Below the pieces are notes generated by a model. The model had not been told where the DNA came from. It did no database searches and saw only the letters and a program-made list of their open reading frames with translations. A program made the position numbers and the translations under genes. Shown one piece after another: positions 14,482 through 21,101 of a stretch of 22,989 bases of DNA. Numbering within the stretch: the first letter of the stretch is position 1; every line of letters starts with the position of its first letter. The DNA comes from HGM12713 sp045593725 (GTDB lineage: Bacteria > Bacillota > Clostridia > Oscillospirales > CAG-272): NCBI GenBank assembly GCA_045593725.1, contig JAZNXE010000003.1, forward strand, positions 1 to 22,989, in the 5' to 3' direction.

Positions 14482-15726
14482 ATGATAAAGGATATGATAG
14501 GTCTTGTAAAAGCCACCGACCCTGAGATAGCAGAGGCTATCAGCGCGGAATTTGAGCGTCAGTCCGACGGACTTGAGCTTATCGCTTCCGAGAACGTAGT
14601 TTCCGAAGCTGTTATGTGCGCTATGGGCTCGGTTCTCACCAACAAATACGCAGAGGGTTATCCCGGAAAGAGATATTACGGCGGCTGCCAGTGCGTTGAT
14701 ATCGCGGAGAGCATAGCAATCGAGCGCGCCTGCAAGCTTTTTGGAGCAAAGTACGCAAACGTACAGCCCCACAGCGGCGCTCAGGCTAACACCGCTGTAT
14801 ATTTTGCTCTTCTCCAGCCGGGTGACACCGTAATGGGAATGAGCCTCGCTCACGGCGGTCACCTTACCCACGGAAGCCCTGTAAACATTTCGGGTATGTA
14901 CTACAACTTCGTGCCCTATGAGCTGAATGCCCAAACTCAGCGCATTGATATGGACGAGTTCGAGCGTCTTGCAAAAGCTCACAGACCCAAGCTTATCGTT
15001 GCGGGGGCATCCGCTTACCCTAGAGTTATCGACTTTGAGAGGATGGCACAAATCGCTCACAGCGTGGGCGCTTACTTTATGGTAGATATGGCTCACATCG
15101 CAGGGCTTGTAGCCGCGGGCGAGCATCCCTCTCCTGTTCCCTACGCAGACGTAGTTACCACAACCACCCACAAAACTCTCCGCGGTCCTCGCGGCGGTAT
15201 GATTCTGACCAACGATGAGGAGCTTGCCAAGAAATTCAACAAGGCTATATTCCCCGGAATTCAGGGAGGTCCTCTGATGCACGTTATCGCCGCCAAGGCA
15301 GTTTGCTTCGGCGAGGCACTCAAGCCCGAGTTCAAGGAATATCAGCACCGCGTGGTAGAGAACGCAAGGGTTCTCTCCGAGGCTCTCCTTGAGGAAGGCT
15401 TTGATCTGGTTTCGGGGGGTACTGATAACCATCTTATGCTGGTTGACCTTCGTCCTATGAGGATTACGGGAAAAGAATTTGAAGCCCGTCTTGACAGCGT
15501 CCACATCACGGTCAACAAGAACGCTATTCCCAACGACCCAGAGAAGCCCTTCGTTACCTCGGGTGTGCGCGTTGGAACTCCCGCAGTCACCACAAGAGGT
15601 CTTGGCACCGAGGATATGAAGACCATCGCTAAGCTCTTCGGAATCACCGCCAAGGACTACGAGGCGTCCTCCTCAAAGGTACGCGAGGCTGTGGCAGAGC
15701 TGTGCAAGAAATATCCCCTTTATTGA
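14482..15726 (+). CDS. glyA: Serine hydroxymethyltransferase
   Basis: This PLP enzyme interconverts serine and glycine, loading tetrahydrofolate with a one-carbon unit. The 414 residues are standard length. LELIASENVVS, the TNKYAEGYPGKRYYGGC motif, HSGAQAN, the VDMAHIAGLVAAG region and the PLP-binding Lys231 in TTTTHKTLRGPRGG are all present. I chose ATG 14482 because GGAGGT (14469-14474) is seven bases upstream; an in-frame ATG at 14449 would sit on the predicted transcription start. The gene is monocistronic, with its own promoter and terminator. The neighbouring T-box, which may sense tRNA-Gly, is on the other strand and cannot control glyA. Confidence 0.97.
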   Translation: MIKDMIGLVKATDPEIAEAISAEFERQSDGLELIASENVVSEAVMCAMGSVLTNKYAEGYPGKRYYGGCQCVDIAESIAIERACKLFGAKYANVQPHSGAQANTAVYFALLQPGDTVMGMSLAHGGHLTHGSPVNISGMYYNFVPYELNAQTQRIDMDEFERLAKAHRPKLIVAGASAYPRVIDFERMAQIAHSVGAYFMVDMAHIAGLVAAGEHPSPVPYADVVTTTTHKTLRGPRGGMILTNDEELAKKFNKAIFPGIQGGPLMHVIAAKAVCFGEALKPEFKEYQHRVVENARVLSEALLEEGFDLVSGGTDNHLMLVDLRPMRITGKEFEARLDSVHITVNKNAIPNDPEKPFVTSGVRVGTPAVTTRGLGTEDMKTIAKLFGITAKDYEASSSKVREAVAELCKKYPLY

Positions 15727-15763
15727 TTTTATACAAAAAGTGTCTTTTCTTTAAAAAATTCAA

Positions 15764-15800
15764 GAGCGCCCTTTATACAAGGGCGCTCGTTTTGTTTTCG
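15764..15800 (+). terminator. Intrinsic terminator after glyA
   Basis: GAGCGCCCTT (15764-15773) and AAGGGCGCTC (15779-15788) form a ten-pair stem followed by GTTTTGTTTT. Confidence 0.88.
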
Positions 15801-15877
15801 CAAGGAAATCAAAAGACTGTTGATAAGCCAACATCACAAGCATCAAATATAAGTCCTAAAAAGTCTGTCCCTTTACC

Positions 15878-16096
15878 TTAATATAATTTTCTGGGCTTGT
15901 TCACCAAACCGGCAAGATAATCAAGAGAAACATTATAGTATTGCGCAAGAGTAATGAAATGATGCATCGGAAGCTCACGCTCTCCGCGTTCGTATAAGGA
16001 ATAATGCTGCCGAGATATACAAAGCAGCTCCGCAATATCTGCTTGCTTTTTGTCGGCGTCCTCTCTAAGATCTCTGAGCCTTTGGTAATAATGCAT
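15878..16096 (-). CDS. Small XRE-family DNA-binding regulator
   Basis: This 72-residue protein is essentially one Cro/C1-type helix-turn-helix domain: KKQADIAELLCISRQHYSLYERGER contains the two helices of the motif, and HHFITLAQYYNVSLDYLAGL is the typical following part. No sensor or second domain is present. GGGAG lies nine bases before the ATG. Upstream on its strand is a TATAAT (16134-16129) with an inverted repeat TTGTG-CA-CACAA (16136-16147) just behind it, a plausible autoregulatory operator. It faces the promoter at 16179-16207, which has its own palindrome, so it may repress the RNA made there. That link is inference. Such small regulators are common both in prophages and as stand-alone genes; no phage genes are nearby. 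Confidence 0.85.
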   Translation of the reverse strand: MHYYQRLRDLREDADKKQADIAELLCISRQHYSLYERGERELPMHHFITLAQYYNVSLDYLAGLVNKPRKLY

Positions 16097-16135
16097 ATAA
16101 TTTTTCTCCCTATTTTATCAAAAAAGTGATTATAA

Positions 16136-16147
16136 TTGTGCACACAA
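16136..16147. promoter_or_regulatory. Possible operator upstream of XRE gene
   Basis: The inverted repeat TTGTG-CA-CACAA lies directly upstream of the XRE gene's -10 hexamer, in the spacer region of its promoter. Confidence 0.4.
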
Positions 16148-16178
16148 TATAATTATATCACGCATATAAATATATGAC

Positions 16179-16207
16179 TTGACAATCATACAAACGTATG
16201 ATATAAT
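16179..16207 (+). promoter_or_regulatory. Perfect sigma-A promoter with operator-like palindrome
   Basis: TTGACA (16179-16184), 17 bases and TATAAT (16202-16207) match consensus at every position. The spacer is filled by the perfect inverted repeat ATCATAC-AAAC-GTATGAT (16185-16202), which overlaps the -10 by one base. A repressor bound there would block polymerase. The product is the candidate RNA at 16214-16352. Confidence 0.9.
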
Positions 16208-16213
16208 AGTTAC

Positions 16214-16352
16214 ATACACAAACTCCGGTTGTCGCTAATAACCAGCCTCCCGCAAAAACGGGAGACATTTCACTTATCATCAGAGCCGTTATTGACCGTC
16301 GCTATGAGCGTAACACAAAAAGCGTGATGCTCGTTTGAGCATCACGCTTTTT
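16214..16352 (+). ncRNA. Candidate regulatory small RNA, about 140 nt
   Basis: A consensus promoter and a 16-pair intrinsic terminator bound a stretch with no credible coding frame; the only small frame with ATG, at about 16304, has seven codons and no ribosome binding site. Internal folds include GGTT/AACC (16227-16243), CTCCCG-CAAAAA-CGGGAG (16247-16264) and GTTA..CGCT-ATG-AGCG-TAAC (16288-16314). GTCGCTA occurs twice (16231 and 16298). It lies between the XRE gene and the Wzz-like gene, and its promoter spacer holds a palindrome, so it is probably repressible. I do not recognise the family. It could also be a leader left behind by a lost gene. Confidence 0.65.
16317..16352. terminator. Bidirectional terminator
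   Basis: AAAAAGCGTGATGCTC (16317-16332) and its exact complement (16337-16352) flank the loop GTTT. T runs occur in both directions, so it can end both the plus-strand RNA and the minus-strand Wzz-like gene. Confidence 0.93.
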
Positions 16353-16367
16353 GTTATATTTCACATT

Positions 16368-17468
16368 TTATTCGGCTATCTCTTCCTCGGCAGCTTTCTC
16401 AAGTGCTTCGTCAGACTGTATCTTGCCCGACTTTACGATAACGGGAGCTACTATCACACAGCACGTTATAAAGCATACAGCCACAGCCGCGATAACACCG
16501 TATTTTATAGCTTGGGTTACTGGGCTGTTCTCCTCAATCTTCTCTACCGAGCTAACCGAGCTTATGTACTCGCAGGCTACGTCCTGCTGCGCTACGTTAT
16601 CCTCAATGAACTCTGGGAGCTTCTTTGAAACGCTTTCAAGAATAAAGTTTGCTAAATCCTTATCCTTTGAAACCGCTATATCGGCATAAAGCAATGCCTG
16701 ACTGCTGTTATCCTCAGTGTCAGCATAGCTGTAAGCCACAAACTCCTTTACCTTCTGTATCTTCTCGGAATTACCGCTTACCTTTCTGTACTTATCCATG
16801 ACCTTGCCGTAGGCTTCGTCCTTAAACTTCTCAGCCTCCGCAAGCTTATCCTTGAGGTCCGTTATTTCCTTCTCGGCGTCCTGCTTTTTAATAAGCTCGT
16901 TGTTATAGTCATCCTTCGCGTTATCTCTCGCTTCTCTGATAGGAGGAAGAGTTTCATTTAGATATTCCTCGATCTTCTCCGTATAATCGGCAGTCTGTGA
17001 CGAGAACATCATTTCTACGTATTTATTTACCTCGTCAAAAGCCGCCTTCTTATCGGTATAAATTCTGTTTTTATTGGAAATCTCAACGTCGAACCTAACA
17101 AGTTCCTTTTCCTTGGCCTCTATCTCCTCCTCAAGAGCAACAACTGCCTTGTTTGCCTCAAGAGCCTTCTTGTACTCGGAAGTATTCTTGTATTCCTCGG
17201 GCAAACCGTTCTCATCCATAAGAACAGCCTCGGCGAAGCTATCGGACTTTACAAGTGATAGTATGTATTTATTAGCCTTATCGGAGTAAACGTAAAATTC
17301 CGCTCTGGCTCCGTAGCTCTGATTTGACAAAATAGCTCCAACAACTCCCACAGCTCCTCCGACAAGAAGAGCAGCCAGAGTAATACAAAGAAGCATTTTC
17401 CATTTCTTTGCTATTGCCGAAAACAGCTCTAACAGGGTTATCTCCTGAACGTTATCTTTTTCACTCAT
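16368..17468 (-). CDS. Wzz/chain-length-determinant-like membrane protein
   Basis: The 366-residue protein has the topology of polysaccharide co-polymerases. A short cytoplasmic N-terminus (ITLLELFSAIAKKWK) is followed by a first membrane segment at about 25-47. A long Lys/Glu-rich extracytoplasmic region (about 50-320) is predicted to be coiled coil (EEEIEAKEKELVRFDVEI, DAEKEITDLKDKLAEAEKF). A second membrane segment lies at about 322-345, with an acidic cytoplasmic tail. Such proteins set the length of surface polysaccharides. No tyrosine kinase, glycosyltransferase or polymerase gene is near, so the role is uncertain. The start is ATG 17468, with AAGGAG seven bases upstream; an ATG ten codons earlier sits next to the predicted transcription start. 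Confidence 0.7.
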   Translation of the reverse strand: MSEKDNVQEITLLELFSAIAKKWKMLLCITLAALLVGGAVGVVGAILSNQSYGARAEFYVYSDKANKYILSLVKSDSFAEAVLMDENGLPEEYKNTSEYKKALEANKAVVALEEEIEAKEKELVRFDVEISNKNRIYTDKKAAFDEVNKYVEMMFSSQTADYTEKIEEYLNETLPPIREARDNAKDDYNNELIKKQDAEKEITDLKDKLAEAEKFKDEAYGKVMDKYRKVSGNSEKIQKVKEFVAYSYADTEDNSSQALLYADIAVSKDKDLANFILESVSKKLPEFIEDNVAQQDVACEYISSVSSVEKIEENSPVTQAIKYGVIAAVAVCFITCCVIVAPVIVKSGKIQSDEALEKAAEEEIAE

Positions 17469-17512
17469 TATATTTCTCCTTTTCAGAAAATCAGACATAA
17501 TTCTTCTTGTAT

Positions 17513-17541
17513 ATTATAACACCTTTTTTTTCTATTGTCAA
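17513..17541 (-). promoter_or_regulatory. Promoter of the Wzz-like gene
   Basis: On the minus strand TTGACA (17541-17536), 17 bases and TATAAT (17518-17513): a full consensus match. Confidence 0.9.
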
Positions 17542-17581
17542 TAGTAATAAATTTACCAAATAAAAGTTTAGCTCAAAATAA

Positions 17582-17610
17582 TTGACACGGGGGGGCTTTG
17601 GGTGTATAAT
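17582..17610 (+). promoter_or_regulatory. Promoter of the phosphoribosyltransferase-aspS-yfbR operon
   Basis: TTGACA (17582-17587), 17 bases including a run of seven G, and TATAAT (17605-17610). The leader to the first gene is only about 35 bases, so no riboswitch or T-box fits. Confidence 0.9.
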
Positions 17611-17650
17611 ATACTATGTATGATTATGTTTATCCATAAAGGAGAGAGAT

Positions 17651-18211
17651 ATGACACAAATGTATCACAAAATGAAAATAGCGGGGCTTGACCGCCAGCT
17701 TCCTCTCTGCCCCATAAGCGACGAGCTTATGATAGGCGCTTTCGTAATATTCGGCGACCCCGAGCTGACCACGGCATGCGCACGCGAGCTTCTGGACAAG
17801 GCTCCCGAATACGACTATATGATATCCGCCGAGGCAAAGGGTATTCCCTTGGTTCACGAGATGGCAAGACTTGCGGGAAATCAAAAATATTTTCTCGCCA
17901 GAAAGACGCCCAAGCTTTATATGACGGGAGTTTTTGAGGCTGAGCTTCACTCAATAACCACGGCAAAGGACCAAAAGCTCTATCTTGACACCGCCGACGC
18001 ACAGCTTATGAAGGGCAAACGCATCCTTATAGTTGACGACGTTATCTCCACGGGAGAAAGCCTTGCGGCTATCGAGCATCTCGTGGCAAAGGCAGGCGGC
18101 GAGGTAGTGGGAAAAATGACAGTTCTTGCCGAGGGCGACGCTCAGGACAGACCTGACATTATCTATCTGGAGAAGCTCCCTCTCTTTGACAAAAACGGAA
18201 ACGTACTGTAA
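17651..18211 (+). CDS. Adenine phosphoribosyltransferase-like protein
   Basis: This is a type I phosphoribosyltransferase, which transfers ribose 5-phosphate from PRPP to a base or related acceptor. The 186 residues carry the PRPP-binding loop ILIVDDVISTGES (125-137), with the paired acidic residues and Thr-Gly typical of the family, and an N-terminal region like adenine phosphoribosyltransferases (YMISAEAKGIPLVHEMARLAG). The substrate cannot be fixed from sequence; some relatives are regulators rather than salvage enzymes. AAGGAGAGAG precedes the ATG. aspS starts 25 bases after its stop, and the two are likely one operon. Confidence 0.85.
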   Translation: MTQMYHKMKIAGLDRQLPLCPISDELMIGAFVIFGDPELTTACARELLDKAPEYDYMISAEAKGIPLVHEMARLAGNQKYFLARKTPKLYMTGVFEAELHSITTAKDQKLYLDTADAQLMKGKRILIVDDVISTGESLAAIEHLVAKAGGEVVGKMTVLAEGDAQDRPDIIYLEKLPLFDKNGNVL

Positions 18212-18236
18212 ATCATCATCGAAAGGATATATAAAA

Positions 18237-20030
18237 ATGGCAGAATTGTTAAACTCAACAGATAAACGTACCCATCTTTGCGCAGAGCTTAGTGCCGCCA
18301 ACGTAGGCGAGCGTGTATGCGTAATGGGCTGGGCACAGAAGCAGAGAGACCTTGGCGCTCTTATATTTATCGACCTCCGCGACAGAAGCGGAATCCTTCA
18401 GCTCGCCTTTGACGACACCACCGACAGAGATATCTTCTCCAAGGCATTCGGCGTACGCGCTGAATACGTTCTTCTGGCAAAGGGAACGGTACGCCGCCGC
18501 GGCGAGGGCGCCATAAACAAAAACATTCCCACGGGAGAGATAGAGATCGCCGTTGACGAGTTCAAGATACTCTCATCCGCCGAAACTCCTCCTTTTGAGA
18601 TATGTGAAAACAGCAAGGTAAACGCTGAGCTTCGTCTTCGCCATCGTTACCTTGACCTCCGCCGTCCCGATATGCAGAGAAATATCATCGCCCGCTCACG
18701 CATCAGCAAGCTGGCAAGAGATTATTACGCGGATAACGGCTTTATAGATATCGAAACCCCCAACCTTTGCAAGCCTACTCCCGAGGGAGCAAGAGATTAC
18801 CTCATCCCCTCCCGTGTACATAAGGGCAAATTCTACGCCCTTCCCCAGTCCCCACAGCTCTATAAGCAGCTTCTTATGGTGTCGGGCTTTGACCGCTATT
18901 TCCAGATTGCCCGCTGCTTCCGTGACGAGGACCTGCGCGCCGACCGTCAGCCCGAGTTCACCCAGCTTGATACCGAGATGTCCTTCGTTTGTGAGGACGA
19001 CGTTATAAGAATGCACGAGGGCTTCCTTAAATACGTTCTTAAGGAATATATGAATATAGACCTCAAGGAGGATTTTATCCGTATGCCCTACGAGGAGGCT
19101 ATGAACCGCTTCGGCTCGGACAAGCCCGATATACGCTTCGGCTTTGAGCTTTGCGACCTCTCGGCAATCCTTACGGACTGCGGCTTTAAGGTGTTCTCGG
19201 GGGCTGTTGAGAACGGCGGCTCTGTACGCGCTATCAACGTAAAGGGCGGAGCTAAGTTCTCACGCAAGGAGATTGATTCTCTGGTTGAATTTGTAAAATC
19301 CTACCGCGCCAAGGGTCTTGCTTGGCTCAAATGGGCGGAGAGCGGAGAAATTTCTTCCTCCTACGCAAAATTCCTCACCGAGGAGGAAAACGAGGCTATA
19401 AAGGCAGCAGTCGGTGCACAGGCAGGCGACCTCGTGCTCATAGTTGCCGATAAGAACAGCGTGGTCTTTGACTCTCTGGGCGCTCTGCGCTGCGAGTGCG
19501 CTAAGCGTCTTGGACTTCTCGACCCGTTTGACTTCAAGTTCCTTTGGGTAACAGAGTTCCCCCTCCTTGAATACAGTGAGGAGGACGGAAGATTTTACGC
19601 TAAGCACCATCCCTTCACCTCTCCTATGGACGAGGACCTTCAGTATATAGACAGCGATCCCGCCAGAGTCCGCGCTAAGGCTTACGACATAGTCCTTAAC
19701 GGCACCGAGCTTGGCGGAGGCTCTATCCGTATTCACGACTCGGCTATCCAATCCAAGATGTTTGAGGTTCTGGGGCTTTCTGTCGAGGAAGCAAAGGAAA
19801 AGTTCGGATATCTCCTTGAAGCCTTCAGATACGGTGTGCCTCCTCACGGCGGTCTTGCCTTCGGTCTTGACAGACTTGTGACTCTCCTTCTCGGTCTTGA
19901 GGATATCCGCGACGTTATCGCCTTCCCCAAGGTCCAGAACGCCTCCGAGCTTATGACCAAGTGTCCCTCCGAGCCTGACGCAAATGCCCTCGCTGAGCTT
20001 GGACTTGCCATTGTGGCAGAGCAGGAATAA
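18237..20030 (+). CDS. aspS: Aspartate--tRNA ligase
   Basis: This class II aminoacyl-tRNA synthetase charges tRNA-Asp. The 597 residues match the long bacterial type: an N-terminal OB-fold anticodon-binding domain (VCVMGWAQKQRDLGALIFIDLRDRSG), motif 1 region RHRYLDLRRPDMQRN, motif 2 FQIARCFRDEDLRADRQPEF (about 220-240), the bacterial GAD insertion in the middle, and motif 3 GLAFGLDRLV (about 539-548). GAAAGGA precedes ATG 18237; an upstream in-frame ATG lies inside the preceding gene and was rejected. Whether it also charges tRNA-Asn cannot be told, and no gatCAB genes are in view. yfbR begins two bases after its stop codon. Confidence 0.97.
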   Translation: MAELLNSTDKRTHLCAELSAANVGERVCVMGWAQKQRDLGALIFIDLRDRSGILQLAFDDTTDRDIFSKAFGVRAEYVLLAKGTVRRRGEGAINKNIPTGEIEIAVDEFKILSSAETPPFEICENSKVNAELRLRHRYLDLRRPDMQRNIIARSRISKLARDYYADNGFIDIETPNLCKPTPEGARDYLIPSRVHKGKFYALPQSPQLYKQLLMVSGFDRYFQIARCFRDEDLRADRQPEFTQLDTEMSFVCEDDVIRMHEGFLKYVLKEYMNIDLKEDFIRMPYEEAMNRFGSDKPDIRFGFELCDLSAILTDCGFKVFSGAVENGGSVRAINVKGGAKFSRKEIDSLVEFVKSYRAKGLAWLKWAESGEISSSYAKFLTEEENEAIKAAVGAQAGDLVLIVADKNSVVFDSLGALRCECAKRLGLLDPFDFKFLWVTEFPLLEYSEEDGRFYAKHHPFTSPMDEDLQYIDSDPARVRAKAYDIVLNGTELGGGSIRIHDSAIQSKMFEVLGLSVEEAKEKFGYLLEAFRYGVPPHGGLAFGLDRLVTLLLGLEDIRDVIAFPKVQNASELMTKCPSEPDANALAELGLAIVAEQE

Positions 20031-20032
20031 TA

Positions 20033-20614
20033 ATGAAGTACAGCTTTTTCGCCTATATGGCGAGGATGAAATTCATTCGCCGTTGGGGGCTGATGAAATC
20101 GGTCACCGAGGAGAATATCGCCGAGCACAGCGCACAGGTAGCGCAGCTTGCCCATGCGCTGGCACTCATACGCAATAAAAAGTTCGGCGGCAGCCTTAAT
20201 GCCGACCGTATTGCCGCCATAGCCCTCTACCACGAAACCAGCGAGGTTATGACCGGAGATCTGCCCACACCCATAAAATATTATAACGACGATATAAAGA
20301 AAGCCTATAAGGAAATAGAGCATATCGCCAACCAACGTCTGCTGGAGAAGCTCCCCGAGGAATTCAGAGAGGATTACCGCGCTATTATAGAAATTGACCC
20401 TGACAGCGAGGAGTATAAGCTGGTAAAGGCTGCCGATAAGCTCTCGGCTTATATCAAGGCTCTTGAGGAGCTGCAAAGCGGTAACCGCGAGTTCAAAATG
20501 GCGGAAAAAGCCCTCAAAAAAGAGGTGGACGCATACCGCTCCCTCCCCGAGGTCGATTGGTTCTGTAATACCTATCTCGATACCTTTAAGCTTACTCTTG
20601 ATGAGATGGAGTAG
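20033..20614 (+). CDS. yfbR: YfbR-like HD-superfamily 5'-deoxynucleotidase
   Basis: YfbR removes phosphate from deoxyribonucleoside 5'-monophosphates. The 193 residues follow E. coli YfbR closely: RRWGLMKSVTEENIAEHSAQVAQLAHALALI, FGGSLNADRIAAIALYHETSEVMTGDLPTPIKYYN, and KAADKLSAYIKALEEL. The metal ligands His32, His67 and Asp135 match E. coli His33, His68 and Asp137. The Asp of the HD pair (E. coli Asp69) is Glu68 here, giving HE; Glu71, which matches E. coli Glu72, is kept. Glu could still bind metal, so loss of activity is not certain. It is the last gene of its operon and starts two bases after aspS, with a weak AGGA site, suggesting coupled translation. A composite repeat starts just after the stop. 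Confidence 0.9.
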   Translation: MKYSFFAYMARMKFIRRWGLMKSVTEENIAEHSAQVAQLAHALALIRNKKFGGSLNADRIAAIALYHETSEVMTGDLPTPIKYYNDDIKKAYKEIEHIANQRLLEKLPEEFREDYRAIIEIDPDSEEYKLVKAADKLSAYIKALEELQSGNREFKMAEKALKKEVDAYRSLPEVDWFCNTYLDTFKLTLDEME

Positions 20615-20620
20615 TTAGAA

Positions 20621-21100
20621 GTTAGAATTATAAACGATTTTTTCGTACTTTTCTTTCGAGAAAAGTACCAAAAGAACTTGAAAAAAGGAATATGTTACGG
20701 CTGACGGATGTGCGGTGCGTAATTATCATCATAAGGAAAAAGCCGTCGGACAGCTTCGCTACCGACGGCTTTTGGTTTTATTAAATAAATCACAGAATTT
20801 GGCGGGACGCAGGGTCCGCCAAATTCATACGGTCAAAAGCATAGTCGTCTTGGTCGCTACCGCTTCCAATTCTCCTTGCTTTTTCCTATTTGAGTGACGG
20901 CTCTATCGCCCACTGGGCGCGCCGTCCCACAAATCCTCGCGTGACAGCGTGGCACAAATCTACGAAAAGCGTACAAACTTCGCAACACACTTCCGTCAGC
21001 GCATAATACTTGGGTTATCCTTTATAATAAACCCCTTCAAGAAGTTCTTTGCGCCACTTTCTTTCAAGAAAGTGGCAAAAACCCGTTTATAACTCTAACT
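20621..21100. mobile_element. 480-base composite element between yfbR and lysS
   Basis: It is bounded by GTTAGAATTATAAACG (20621-20636) and CGTTTATAACTCTAAC (21084-21099), inverted. The left hairpin is GTACTTTTCT-TTCG-AGAAAAGTAC (20645-20668) and the right hairpin GCCACTTTCTT/AAGAAAGTGGC (21053-21076). Between them lie module E (20738-20773), hairpin GAATTTGGCGG/CCGCCAAATTC (20795-20826), module C (20830-20935) and a module shared with 5830-5930. It fills exactly the gap between two convergent genes: it begins six bases after the yfbR stop and ends one base before the lysS stop codon. No reading frame is convincing. Confidence 0.87.
20738..20780 (+). terminator. Conserved-loop hairpin (module E copy 2), likely terminator
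   Basis: AAAAGCCGTCGG (20738-20749) and CCGACGGCTTTT (20762-20773) pair perfectly around the loop ACAGCTTCGCTA, then GGTTTTATT follows. It can end the operon that finishes with yfbR. The loop is identical to that at 5944-5955. Confidence 0.75.
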
Positions 21101-21101
21101 A

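Noticed and set aside
16304..16327. Seven-codon frame inside the candidate small RNA
   Set aside because: There is no ribosome binding site, and the frame runs into the terminator stem.
16214..16352. 6S RNA or small SRP RNA
   Set aside because: No long rod with a central bubble and no conserved SRP GGAAG/AGCA tetraloop motif is visible.
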